From positions 62,001 through 126,000 of the forward strand of contig NZ_VTZW01000008.1 in assembly GCF_009728995.1 (NCBI RefSeq): a stretch of DNA of 64,000 nucleotides. The letters are read 5' to 3'. This document shows, piece by piece, positions 48,482 through 56,974 of the stretch. This stretch comes from Streptomonospora sp. PA3. GTDB lineage: Bacteria > Actinomycetota > Actinomycetes > Streptosporangiales > Streptosporangiaceae. Position numbers and translations under genes: made by a program. A model generated the notes under the pieces. That model was not told the origin of the DNA. It did no database searches and saw nothing but the letters and a program-made list of their open reading frames with translations. Every line of letters starts with the position of its first letter. Position 1 is the first letter of the stretch.

Positions 48482-49987
48482 CTAGGCCTCGGCGAGCCCG
48501 AATCCGGTGAACCGGATGAGGTCGCTCATCGTGAACTCGCCGTCCCCCGATCCCTCCAGGGTCGGGCGCCAGCCCGGATCGCGGCTCAGGTAGGAGGCCG
48601 GGTCGGCGGCCAGCAGCCCGAGGAAGACCTCGGCCACGATCCTGCCGCCTACCGGCCCCAGGTGGCGGCCGCCGCCCAGTACCTCGGCCTCGCGCAGGAC
48701 GTAGTACCACAGCGGCGCGGCCCCGCGCCGCGGCGACTCCAGCTGGGAGTCGGCGAGCGGCTCCACGCCCATCGCGCGGGCCACCGCCTGACCCGAAGGC
48801 AGCCCCAGGCTCACGCCGCGGGTCAGGTTGCGCCTGGCCAGCGCCCCCACGCCCGGTGCCGCCTCCTCGGGCAGCTCCGTCAGCGGCGGCACGAGGAACG
48901 GGTCGATCGCCCGCGAGAGCTGCGGCCCGCTGCCGTTGCCGTCCAGCGGGAAGAACCGGCGCCACTCGATCTGCCAGTTGGGCGGCAGCGCCCGGAAGCC
49001 GCCGAAGTGGGAGAGCGGATCGCTCTCGGAGATCGGCTCGGGAGTGAAGATCGGCAGCGGCGGCACCGTGGTGTTCAGCTTGTAGCGGCCGCGCACCAGG
49101 GAGTGCCCGAAGCGGTAGGCCCCCGCGGAGAACTCCACGGGCATGAACGGGTTGTTGCGCCAGTGGTAGAACCGCAGGTCCGGCCGTTCGACGGGGCCGC
49201 CCCGCCCGGTGGGCGACGTGCTGCGCAGCGCGTCCTGGAACGTCTGCTCGCCGACGATGCGCCGCAGGAAGTCGTGGACCACGACCCACTGGTAGTGCCA
49301 GCGCACGATGCGCTGGGCGGCCGTGAAGTCGTCCTCGTCGGGCCCGCTACCCGACTCCCGCAGCTGGGGCAGCCGGTCCATGACGGTGTTGTGGAACAGC
49401 TGCAGGGTCAGCTGCAGGTGGCTGACGAAGATGTTCTCGTCGTTGCGGGGATCGGCGACGATCGCCGTTTCCTGCGCGTTGCGCTGCAGGTCGAGCAGGC
49501 CGTCGCGACGCTGGACGAGGAACCTCCCCGGGTTGTCGTCGTCGTAGAGGTAGGGCTGATCGCCGGGACCGCGCCCGTAGACCGAGTCCAGGTCGAAGAA
49601 CGGCGAGCGGAAGTTGGTCAGCGCGTCGGGGTCGTTGCGCCGCAACTGCAGCGGTGTCGGGTCGTGGGTCAGGTCGTGGTCGATGAACTGGCCGAGGTAG
49701 GTGTAGCCCGCCGGGATGTCCGGGTTGTCCAGCCCCGCGTCCCCGGGGTTCCGCTCCACCATCCGCTGGGCGAGCTCGGCGATCTCGGCTTCGCTGAGAA
49801 CGAGCGCGGGCAGGCGGCGGAACATCCGCCCGAACCGGCCTTCGTACATCGGCGACTCGGGCACGTGCCCGAGCCCGCGCGGGAGGGCGCCGTGGCTGCG
49901 CCGGGGCCGGGGTCCGGGCCGGCTGGGCCCGACGCCGGTATCGGTGCGCTGCTCGGGTACCACGGACGTTTCGGCGGTCGACTTCAT
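48482..49987 (-). CDS. Animal-type haem peroxidase
   Basis: 501 residues, start ATG 49987 with AGAGGA 7 nt upstream. YTYLGQFIDHDLTHDPTP contains the distal His-region Q-F-x-D-H-D (with Ca-binding Asp), and FSAGAYRFGHSLVRGRY the proximal His, as in myeloperoxidase/cyclooxygenase-like proteins. FFDLDSVYG is also conserved. No signal peptide is seen, so it appears cytoplasmic or exported by a non-Sec route. Bacterial members may halogenate or oxidise unknown substrates. Single gene with a 750-bp upstream gap. Confidence 0.92.
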   Translation of the reverse strand: MKSTAETSVVPEQRTDTGVGPSRPGPRPRRSHGALPRGLGHVPESPMYEGRFGRMFRRLPALVLSEAEIAELAQRMVERNPGDAGLDNPDIPAGYTYLGQFIDHDLTHDPTPLQLRRNDPDALTNFRSPFFDLDSVYGRGPGDQPYLYDDDNPGRFLVQRRDGLLDLQRNAQETAIVADPRNDENIFVSHLQLTLQLFHNTVMDRLPQLRESGSGPDEDDFTAAQRIVRWHYQWVVVHDFLRRIVGEQTFQDALRSTSPTGRGGPVERPDLRFYHWRNNPFMPVEFSAGAYRFGHSLVRGRYKLNTTVPPLPIFTPEPISESDPLSHFGGFRALPPNWQIEWRRFFPLDGNGSGPQLSRAIDPFLVPPLTELPEEAAPGVGALARRNLTRGVSLGLPSGQAVARAMGVEPLADSQLESPRRGAAPLWYYVLREAEVLGGGRHLGPVGGRIVAEVFLGLLAADPASYLSRDPGWRPTLEGSGDGEFTMSDLIRFTGFGLAEA

Positions 49988-50735
49988 GGCGGCGTCCTCT
50001 TTCCTGGCTGATCCTGCCTCGTCGAAGGTGCGGACTGCTGCGGCGCGAGGACGGTCGGGCCGCGCCGGTGCCCGGTCCGCCCATGGCGCTGTCGCGGTGG
50101 CGGCGCCGTGAAGGCGGCTGAGCACGGGAGGCCTTCGCGCAGCGATGTGTCCCTTGCACGATCGGCCCGCCGGGAAGCGGCGGCAATGCGGATGGCCGGG
50201 TACGGACATCCGACCTCGACGGCTGAACCCACGGCGGGTTTGCGGTTCGGTGACCGGAGGATGCACCGGACGACCGGATGGATTCGTCCGGTCTGTGGAG
50301 CGGTGCCCGAGTCATGCGACACCAGAGTGGGTGCGGGCCGCGTGCGGTGCATGATCGTTCGCGGCGGCGCGATGGACGCCACCAATTCGGCGGAAGATCG
50401 CGGTAAACGCATCCGCTTCGTTTAAACGAGTAGTAATCCCGAAAGCACAGAGACGAACCGATTACGGTCCGCCGAGAACCCGTTTTTCGGTTAACCCTTA
50501 TGTGCCAATTTCGTCGACCGGGCCGGCGAGAATGCGCGCGGCCGCCGGGCGGAACCGGCGCCGACCGGTTCCGCCGGATGCCGCCCGCGTCGGGGCCGTC
50601 CGCCCTCGCGGCGACGGGTGCGGAGGACAAGCGGATTCCGCGGCTGCGCGCGGCACCGCCCCGTCGCCGCGGGCCCCCGTTTGCGGCGGCCGTGCTCGGG
50701 GGCCCTGTTCCGGCCCCCGATCCGGCGGCGTGCGC
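49988..50735. other. Long intergenic region upstream of the peroxidase
   Basis: About 750 bases. No frame has family resemblance (a 105-residue frame at 50108-50425 is compositionally doubtful). Around 50400-50510 GC content falls sharply and there is a perfect 12-bp palindrome TCGTTTAAACGA (50418-50429), a possible operator or promoter region. Otherwise nothing is visible. Confidence 0.5.
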
Positions 50736-52553
50736 TCAGCGCTTGGTGTACATCTCCTCGATCGCCTCGCTGTAGCGGCCGGCGATGCGGGAGCGGCGCA
50801 GCTTCAACGTCGGGGTGAGCGTCTCGTTCTCCACGCTGAACTGCTCGGGCAGGATCCGGAACTCGCGGATGGACTCGGCGCGCGACACCGCGGCGTTGGC
50901 GGCGTCCACGGCCTTCTGCACCTCGGCGCGCAGCGCCGGGTCGGCGTCCAGGCCCCCGCGCGGATCCTCGGGGCCGTAGCCGTTCTCCTGCTTCCACCGG
51001 GCCAGCTCGTCGGGCTCCAGGGTGATCAGTGCGGTCACGAAGGAGCGGCCGTCGCCGACGAGCATGCACTGCTCGACGAGCGGGTGGGCGCAGACGCGCT
51101 CCTCGGCGGGCACCGGCGCGACGTTCTTGCCCCCGGCCGTGACCAGGATCTCCTTCTTGCGCCCGGTGATGCTCACGTAGCCGTCGCCGTCGATCTCGCC
51201 GAGGTCGCCGGTGGCGAACCAGCCGTCGACGAAGGCGGCCTCGGTGGCCTCGGGCCGGTTCCAGTAGCGGGTGAAGACGGGGCCGCCGCGCACCAGGATC
51301 TCGCCGTCCTCGGCCAGGCGGACCTCCACTCCGGGAAGCGGGTCGCCGACCGTGCCCGGCCGGACCCGCCCAGGCGTGTTGGCCAGCACCGCGGCGGTTG
51401 TCTCGGTCAGGCCGTAGCCCTCGTACACCTCCAGGCCGGTTCCGCGGTAGAAGTGCAGCAGGCGGGTGTCGAGCGCGCCGCCGCCGGAGATGACGCGGCG
51501 GCAGCGCCCGCCCAGCGCACCCGTCAGCTTGCGGTAGACCAGCGCGTCGAAGACGCGGCGGCGCAGGCGCAGCAGCGGTCCGGGGCCTCCCGCGTCGACG
51601 GCGCGGCTGTAGGCGATCGCGGTTTCGGTCGCGGCGTCGAAGATGCGCCGGCGCAGGCCGCTGGTGCCCTTGCGCGCGGTGGCGTGGATCTTCTCGAAGA
51701 CGTAGGGCACCGCGAGCAGGAAGGTGGGCCGGAAGCCGCCCAGATCGGCGATGAGCGAGCCGACGCTGTCGGTGTGGCCCAGCCGGGCGCCGGAGTGGAT
51801 CACGACCACCTGCACCATGCGCCCGAACACGTGGGCCAGGGGCAGGAAGAGCAGGGTGGAGGGCGGCGTGCCGTCGGCCTCGGGCTCGAACAGCGCCGGC
51901 AGGGACGCCTCGACCGCCCGGGTCTCGGCCAGGAAGTTGCCGTGGGTCAGGACGCAGCCCTTGGGGGGTCCGGTCGTGCCGGAGGTGTAGACGATGGTGG
52001 CGGGGTCGTCGGGGGCGACTCCGGCGCGCCGCTCCTCCACCGCGCTGTCGGGCACCTCGGCGCCGGCCGAGCGGAGCCGGTCCAGGGCGCCGCCGTCGAA
52101 GCACCATACGTGGGCCAACTCCGCCGGGCCGCCGGGTGCCGCGCGCAGGTCCTCGACCATGGCGGCGTGGGCGCTGTCGTCGACGACGCAGGCCACACAG
52201 CCGGAGTCGGCGAGGATCAGCGAGGCCTGCTCGGCCGAGGAGGAGGGGTAGATCGGGACGGTGACGGCCCCGGCCGTCCAGATCGCGTAGTCCAGCAGAG
52301 TCCACTCGTGGCGGTTCCCCGACAGCAGGCCCACCCTGTCGCCCGCCCGCACGCCGTGCGCGATCAGGCCCTTGGCCAGGGCGGCGACCTCGTCGCGGAC
52401 CTCGGCGGCGGACATGTCCCGCCACTGCCCGTCCACCTGGCGGCTCAGCATGGGCCGGTCGGGGAAGCCGGAGGCGCGGTCGAAGAGGGTGTCGGCCAAC
52501 CCTCCCCGCGCGGGGAGTTCGATCTGCAGGGGATTGGCAATACTGGTCGTCAC
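50736..52553 (-). CDS. Long-chain acyl-CoA synthetase (FadD15-like)
   Basis: 605 residues. AMP-forming adenylate enzyme: P-loop TIVYTSGTTGPPKGC, LPLAHVFGRM, EVYEGYGLTETTA, WFATGDLG (Asp ribose ligand), SITGRKKEILVTAGGKNV and the catalytic Lys near LTPTLKLRR. Activates a fatty acid to acyl-CoA. Start GTG 52553; the GGAGG ribosome site is nearly adjacent, which is unusually close, so an internal start is not excluded. Divergent from the small Arg-rich gene. Confidence 0.93.
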   Translation of the reverse strand: MTTSIANPLQIELPARGGLADTLFDRASGFPDRPMLSRQVDGQWRDMSAAEVRDEVAALAKGLIAHGVRAGDRVGLLSGNRHEWTLLDYAIWTAGAVTVPIYPSSSAEQASLILADSGCVACVVDDSAHAAMVEDLRAAPGGPAELAHVWCFDGGALDRLRSAGAEVPDSAVEERRAGVAPDDPATIVYTSGTTGPPKGCVLTHGNFLAETRAVEASLPALFEPEADGTPPSTLLFLPLAHVFGRMVQVVVIHSGARLGHTDSVGSLIADLGGFRPTFLLAVPYVFEKIHATARKGTSGLRRRIFDAATETAIAYSRAVDAGGPGPLLRLRRRVFDALVYRKLTGALGGRCRRVISGGGALDTRLLHFYRGTGLEVYEGYGLTETTAAVLANTPGRVRPGTVGDPLPGVEVRLAEDGEILVRGGPVFTRYWNRPEATEAAFVDGWFATGDLGEIDGDGYVSITGRKKEILVTAGGKNVAPVPAEERVCAHPLVEQCMLVGDGRSFVTALITLEPDELARWKQENGYGPEDPRGGLDADPALRAEVQKAVDAANAAVSRAESIREFRILPEQFSVENETLTPTLKLRRSRIAGRYSEAIEEMYTKR

Positions 52554-52888
52554 ACCTCCGGTTTATCGGACATCGGGCACCGAACCGCCCATGCGGCGCT
52601 GTACCGCGCCATGATCTAGCTCATAGTCCGCGCAGGACGGCCGAGCCCGGCGAAGGACCGCCTGGCCGGGTTCCACCCCTCGCAGCGGCTGTGAACAGGG
52701 GATTCGCCGCACCCCGGCGGCGCGCCCGCCGGGGTGCGGCCCGCGCGCGGGTGCCGACCGCACCCGCTGGGCGAACGCGCGCCCCATAACCGGGCGTGTC
52801 GCGGGTAGTAACCACTACAGGGACGAGGCGAAAGACCCCCTCCCTGAGGACGACAACGAGAGAGCCCATCCCCCGAGGAGGCAATCCC
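52554..52888. promoter_or_regulatory. Divergent promoter region of fadD-like and Arg-rich genes
   Basis: 335 bases. ATGATCTAGCTCAT (52611-52624) is an imperfect 14-bp palindrome near the acyl-CoA synthetase start, and GTAGT-AACC-ACTAC (52805-52818) is an inverted repeat upstream of the small gene. Either could be an operator. No coding frame is supported. Confidence 0.4.
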
Positions 52889-53167
52889 ATGGGGACCCGT
52901 AGGAACTGGATCGAACGCAAGGCTCGCCAGGTCATCGGTGGCAGGCTCGACGGAATGAGCGGGAGCCCCGTCTCCCGCACCCACCGCCCACACCGCACGG
53001 GCGGCGCCGCGCAGGCCCGCAGCCTCAGCGGCATCGTCCGGCGGGCGCGGATGAGCCGCGGTATGGGCTCGGCGTCGCGCCCGGGTCGCCGGACGCGGGG
53101 CGGCGGAATGCCGCCGGAGGTCCAGCGGGGTATCCGGCAGCTGCGCAGGGCGCTGCGCCGCCGCTGA
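52889..53167 (+). CDS. Small Arg-rich basic protein
   Basis: 92 residues, ATG 52889 with GAGGAGG 8 nt upstream. About a quarter of the residues are Arg ([48 protein letters not shown]), almost no acidic residues, no membrane segment. The ends look amphipathic-helical, the middle Gly/Arg-rich. It could bind nucleic acid or ribosomes; no family recognised. The strong ribosome site and a terminator directly downstream argue that it is a real gene. Confidence 0.6.
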   Translation: MGTRRNWIERKARQVIGGRLDGMSGSPVSRTHRPHRTGGAAQARSLSGIVRRARMSRGMGSASRPGRRTRGGGMPPEVQRGIRQLRRALRRR

Positions 53168-53190
53168 GTGCATCGAGCATCGACCGAGCA

Positions 53191-53224
53191 AGCGCCGCAC
53201 GGGCTCCGCCCGTGCGGCGCTTTC
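53191..53224 (+). terminator. Rho-independent terminator
   Basis: 14-bp perfect stem AGCGCCGCACGGGC / GCCCGTGCGGCGCT, loop TCC, then TTT. It follows the Arg-rich gene by 23 nt and faces the thioesterase stop. Confidence 0.8.
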
Positions 53225-53256
53225 GTGTGCCCGGGCCGCGGGCGCGGGTGCTGCGC

Positions 53257-53931
53257 CTAGGCGCCCGCGTCGCCGGGGAGGTCGATGCGCACCATGATCG
53301 CGGTGCCCTCGGCCGTCACCTCGCCGTTGTGCCGGATCTCGCCGGAGACGAAGACCTTGCGGCGCTCGGTCCCGGTCACGCGCGAGGTGATCTCCAGGGG
53401 GGCGTTGAGCGGCGTGGGACGGCGGTAGTCCACGTCGAGGTTGGCGGTGAGCCCCGGTTTGCCCTCCGCCCCCGCCGCGGCGCCCAGCGCCTGGTCCAGG
53501 AGTGCGGCCAGCCAGCCGCCGTGCACGAGTCCCGGCGGCCCCTGGTAGACGCCGTTCAGCACCGCCTCGCCGCGCAGGCCGCCCTCGGGCACCGTCTCCA
53601 GGCGCAGCGGCAGGGCCGCGGGGTTGGTGGGACCCGAGACCACGTTGGTGAGGGTGCCGTACTCCACTCTGCCGTCGGGCCAGGTGTGGCGGACCATGGT
53701 GCCGATGTCGTGCCGGGCGCCCTGCAGGCGGGCGGTGGCCGCGGCCACGGCCTCGCGCGCCGCGGCCAGCTCCTCGCCGCCGGCCCGGGTGTGGGCGACG
53801 GCGTCGACGAGGGAGCGCACCTCCTGGACCAGGGACGTCAACTCCGCCGGGATCTCCTCCTCGCCGACGACGGGGAGACCGAAGTCGCGAGGGTCGGGGA
53901 GTTCGGCAACCGGCTTCGCGTCGACCGTCAT
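53257..53931 (-). CDS. Hotdog-fold (PaaI-like) thioesterase
   Basis: 224 residues, ATG 53931 with AAGGAA upstream. PPGLVHGGWLAALLDQALG is the 4HBT/PaaI signature (HGG, D). LNAPLEITSRVTGTERRKV and GTAIMV finish the fold. A long N-terminal helix (about 20-75, EIPAELTSLVQEVRSLVDA) is predicted to form a coiled coil, unlike compact PaaI. Proximity to the acyl-CoA synthetase suggests acyl-CoA hydrolysis (inference). Possible regulatory repeat upstream at 54033-54048. Confidence 0.85.
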   Translation of the reverse strand: MTVDAKPVAELPDPRDFGLPVVGEEEIPAELTSLVQEVRSLVDAVAHTRAGGEELAAAREAVAAATARLQGARHDIGTMVRHTWPDGRVEYGTLTNVVSGPTNPAALPLRLETVPEGGLRGEAVLNGVYQGPPGLVHGGWLAALLDQALGAAAGAEGKPGLTANLDVDYRRPTPLNAPLEITSRVTGTERRKVFVSGEIRHNGEVTAEGTAIMVRIDLPGDAGA

Positions 53932-54258
53932 GGCTTCCTTTGCTGTGCTGGGTGGGCTCTGCTCGGCGGGCGCCCCCGGCGGCTCTTTCGGCCGGGCCGC
54001 CGCAGGCGCCGGCACACCGATCGAGCGGTTATGTTACTCGCTGGTAGCTTTATCGTCGCCCACTCCCCCGCGGGAAGCAACGCGACAACCGTCACAACAG
54101 CCAACGAACACCCCGCGGAGGGCTATTTCGTGAGACTCCGCACCACGATCGCCGCGCGGCATCGCGGCTCTGCGTCCACCGCCGCCGCAGGCTCCGGCAG
54201 CGGCGAGGGAGGCCGCGTCGAGCCGGTGCGCGGCGGCGAAGGCCGGTGGCCGCGTCGC
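53932..54258. promoter_or_regulatory. Upstream region of the thioesterase, with inverted repeat
   Basis: 327 bases. GTTACTCGCTGGTAGC (54033-54048) is an inverted repeat with one mismatch, like TetR-type operators near actinobacterial fatty-acid genes. No gene is visible; the frame open through this region is antisense to the GNAT gene. Confidence 0.35.
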
Positions 54259-54687
54259 TCAGTGCAGCGGCTTGCGCATGTCCCGGTGCGGGATCCCGGC
54301 GTCCAGGTACTCCTCGCCCCGGGCGGTGTAGCCCAGCCGCTCGTAGAAGCCCAGGGCGTGGGTCTGAGCGTGCAGCTCGATCTCGGCGAGCCCCAGCTCG
54401 CGCGCCCGCTCCTCGATCGCGCGGACCAGGGCGGCCCCGGCGCCCGTGCCGCGGGCCTCCGGGAGCACCGCCAGGCGGCCCAGCACGCCCAGCTCCCCCT
54501 CGGCGACCAGGCGGCCGGTCCCCGCCGGCACGCCGTCGATCCGCGCCAGCAGGTGGTCGGCGTCGGCGTCGCGGGAGTCCGGTTCCTCGGCGATGGGCAC
54601 CCGCTGCTCGGCGACGAAGACGGCGCCCCGGATGGTGAACACGGCCGCGCGGTCCTCGGGACTCTTGGCGAGATCGATGGTCAGCAC
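54259..54687 (-). CDS. GNAT family N-acetyltransferase (ElaA-like)
   Basis: 142 residues. VLGRLAVLPEARGTGAGAALV is the acetyl-CoA-binding V-x-x-x-x-R-G-x-G-x-A loop; ELHAQTHALGFYERLGYTARGEEYLDAGIPHRDMRKPL matches ElaA-type C-termini. Acceptor unknown. GTG 54687 is the only reasonable start, but no ribosome site is seen. Divergent from the AraC gene. Confidence 0.88.
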   Translation of the reverse strand: MLTIDLAKSPEDRAAVFTIRGAVFVAEQRVPIAEEPDSRDADADHLLARIDGVPAGTGRLVAEGELGVLGRLAVLPEARGTGAGAALVRAIEERARELGLAEIELHAQTHALGFYERLGYTARGEEYLDAGIPHRDMRKPLH

Positions 54688-54771
54688 GCCGGGAAGTCTA
54701 GACCTCGCGCGCCGGAGCCCGGTCCCCGACCGGCCGCGCTCTACCGCTCCCCGCGCCCGGCGCGACCCGCC

Positions 54772-54777
54772 TAAGCT
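54772..54777 (+). promoter_or_regulatory. Candidate -10 for the AraC-type gene
   Basis: TAAGCT, then 6 nt and ATG 54784: a leaderless arrangement without Shine-Dalgarno. Confidence 0.45.
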
Positions 54778-54783
54778 GGCGGC

Positions 54784-55629
54784 ATGAGCGACGAGTCCGG
54801 CGAGCGCGCCCGCTTCTGGCGCCATCCCGGCCTGCCGGGGGTGGAGCTGCTCAAGGCCCACTACGTCCGGCACACCTTCAACCGGCACACCCACGACACC
54901 TACACCTTCGCCCTCATCGAGTCGGGTGTGGAGGTCTACAGCTACCGCGGGGCCACGCGCAGCGCCGGCGCGGGGGGCCTGGTCGTCGTCGAGCCGCAGG
55001 AGGTGCACACCGGCCACGCCGGGGTCCCCGAAGGCTGGCGCTACCGGGTGCTCTACCCCGATGTCGACGTGGTCGCCGCCGCAGCGCGCGACCTGGGCAT
55101 GGACGGGGTCCCGCCCTTCACCCCCGAGGAGATCCGCGACCCCGCCTCGGCACACCTGGTGCGCGCCGCCCACCGCGCCACCGAGCAGGGCGACAGCCTC
55201 AGCGCCTCGACGCTCACCCGCCAGGCCCTGCACCGGCTGCTGGCCCGCCACACCCGGGCCCGCCCCCCGGCACGGGCCGAGGAGCCGCCCGGCCCCGCCC
55301 GCGCCGTCGAGCAGGCCCGCGAGCTGCTGCGCACCCGGCTGACCGACCCGCCCGCCCTGGAGGAGCTGGCCGCGGCCGTGGACACCCCGCCGTTCGCGCT
55401 GCTGCGCGCCTTCCGCGCGGCCCACGGGCTGCCGCCGCACGCCTACGTCAACAACGTCCGCGTGCAGCGCGCCCGCCGCCTGCTGGCCGACGGCGTCCCG
55501 CCCGCCGACGTCGCCGCCGCCCTGGGCTTCGCCGACCAGCCGCACCTCACCCGGCACTTCAAACGCAGCACAGGGGTGCCGCCCGGCGCCTTCCAGAAGG
55601 GCGTGCTGGGCCGGCCGGCGGCGGGGTAG
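54784..55629 (+). CDS. AraC family regulator
   Basis: 281 residues. N-terminal AraC-binding cupin (HYVRHTFNRHTHDTYTFALI...VVVEPQEVHTGHA) and C-terminal double helix-turn-helix (LEELAAAVDTPPFALLRAFRAAHG, PADVAAALGFADQPHLTRHFKRSTG). Located 97 bp upstream of azlCD in the same direction, the usual position of a regulator of AzlC-type exporters. Ligand unknown, possibly an amino acid. Apparently leaderless. Confidence 0.92.
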   Translation: MSDESGERARFWRHPGLPGVELLKAHYVRHTFNRHTHDTYTFALIESGVEVYSYRGATRSAGAGGLVVVEPQEVHTGHAGVPEGWRYRVLYPDVDVVAAAARDLGMDGVPPFTPEEIRDPASAHLVRAAHRATEQGDSLSASTLTRQALHRLLARHTRARPPARAEEPPGPARAVEQARELLRTRLTDPPALEELAAAVDTPPFALLRAFRAAHGLPPHAYVNNVRVQRARRLLADGVPPADVAAALGFADQPHLTRHFKRSTGVPPGAFQKGVLGRPAAG

Positions 55630-55726
55630 GCCGTGCTCGGCCGCGCGCGCCCGGCGGTGACCGGGATCCGCGCGGTGCAAGAACGTTCAAGACCGCGCCG
55701 CGGCGACGCCGTTAGCGTCGGCGGAC

Positions 55727-56479
55727 GTGAACACCTCAACTCCAGTGCTGTCTCCCCCCGTCCGCGACGGGCTGGGCATGGGCGTCGCGGTGGGCCTGTC
55801 CGGCACCGCCTTCGGCGCGGCGGCCGTCACCGCGGGGCTGTCGGTGCCCCAGGCGTGCGTGCTGAGCCTGTTCGCGTTCACCGGCGCGTCGCAGTTCGCG
55901 CTGGTGGGCGTGATCGCCGGCGGCGGGAGCCTGGCGGCGGGCGCGGCCGGAGCGCTGCTGCTGGGCGCACGCAACACCCTCTACGGCCTGCGGATGGCCG
56001 ATCTGCTGCCCTGGCGCGGACCGCGGCGCCTGCTGGCGGCGCACGGCATCATCGACGAGACCGCGGCCGGAGCGCTGTCCCAGCCCACCGCGGCCTGGGC
56101 GCGCACGTCCTTCGTCACGGTCTTCGCCTCGATCTACCTCACCTGGAACCTGATGACGCTCGTCGGCGCGCTGGCGACCGAGCGGATCGGCGACACCGAC
56201 GCCTTCGGGCTGGACGCCATGAGCGCGGCGGTGTTCCTGGCGCTGATCGCGCCGCGCCTGCGGGAAGGGCACCGGGAGCGAGCGGTGGCGGTGCTGGCCG
56301 CTGCCATCGCCCTCGCCGCGGTGCCGTTCCTGCCTCCCGGCGTTCCCGTGCTGCTCGCCTCCGCGGCGGCGCTGATCGTCCCGGGCCGGGGCCCCTCCGG
56401 CCGGTCCGGCGGTGACGGCGCGGCCGCCGGCAGCGGAGGCGACGGGGAGGACCCGGCGCGCGGGGAGGTGCGCACATGA
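55727..56479 (+). CDS. azlC: AzlC family branched-chain amino-acid exporter, large subunit
   Basis: 250 residues, about six or seven helices. GLSGTAFGAAAVTAGLSVPQACVLSLFAFTGASQFA and ARNTLYGLRMADLL are AzlC signatures (G-x-x-F-G and T-G-A-S-Q-F). Start GTG 55727; no clear ribosome site; TAGCGT at 55713-55718 could be a -10. Ends in a Gly/Asp-rich tail and overlaps azlD by 4 bases. Confidence 0.92.
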   Translation: MNTSTPVLSPPVRDGLGMGVAVGLSGTAFGAAAVTAGLSVPQACVLSLFAFTGASQFALVGVIAGGGSLAAGAAGALLLGARNTLYGLRMADLLPWRGPRRLLAAHGIIDETAAGALSQPTAAWARTSFVTVFASIYLTWNLMTLVGALATERIGDTDAFGLDAMSAAVFLALIAPRLREGHRERAVAVLAAAIALAAVPFLPPGVPVLLASAAALIVPGRGPSGRSGGDGAAAGSGGDGEDPARGEVRT

Positions 56480-56790
56480 CGCTGTGGCTGGTGATCATCG
56501 GTACCTGCGCGGGGTGCTATCTGCTCAAGCTCGCGGGGCTGTCGGCGCCGCGGCGGCTGCTGGACCATCCGCTCGTGCGGCGCTTCGCGGCGGCCGTCCC
56601 GGTGGCGCTGCTGGCGGCGCTGATCGCCGTGCAGACCGGCAGCGACGGCGGGCAGCAGCTGGTCTTGGACCCCGCGCGGGCCGGCGGGGTGGCCGCCGCC
56701 GCGATCGCCCTCCTGCTGCGGGCCCCCTTCCTGGTGGTGCTGGTGGTGGCCGCGGCGACGGCGGCGGGGCTGCGCCTGCTGGGGCTGTGA
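56476..56790 (+). CDS. azlD: AzlD family branched-chain amino-acid exporter, small subunit
   Basis: 104 residues, three to four helices. LVIIGTCAGCYLLKLAGLSAPRRLLDHPLVRRF includes the typical early Lys and R-R-L; LLRAPFLVVLVVAAATAA ends the protein. ATG 56476 overlaps the azlC stop (ATGA), so the two subunits are coupled. Pairs with AzlC to export branched-chain amino acids. Confidence 0.92.
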   Translation: MTLWLVIIGTCAGCYLLKLAGLSAPRRLLDHPLVRRFAAAVPVALLAALIAVQTGSDGGQQLVLDPARAGGVAAAAIALLLRAPFLVVLVVAAATAAGLRLLGL

Positions 56791-56974
56791 GGCGCGGCCG
56801 CCGCGCCCATCGGACGGCCGCCGGGAACCGCTGCGCCGGCGCGGGTGCGCTCCCCGCGGCCGGGGCTCGCCCGTGAGCGGCCGCACCGCCTCCTGCCCGC
56901 GTCCGCCAGGTGAGGGAGCGGCCGCGGGCGGGCAGGAGCCAGTGGTGACCGATCACACGAGCCGGAGGACGCCG

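Noticed and set aside
50108-50425. 105-codon frame upstream of the peroxidase
   Set aside because: No ribosome site, mixed composition, no recognisable family.
54121-54258. GTG-initiated frame (VRLRTTIAARHRG...) on the + strand
   Set aside because: It continues antisense through the GNAT gene and has no ribosome site.
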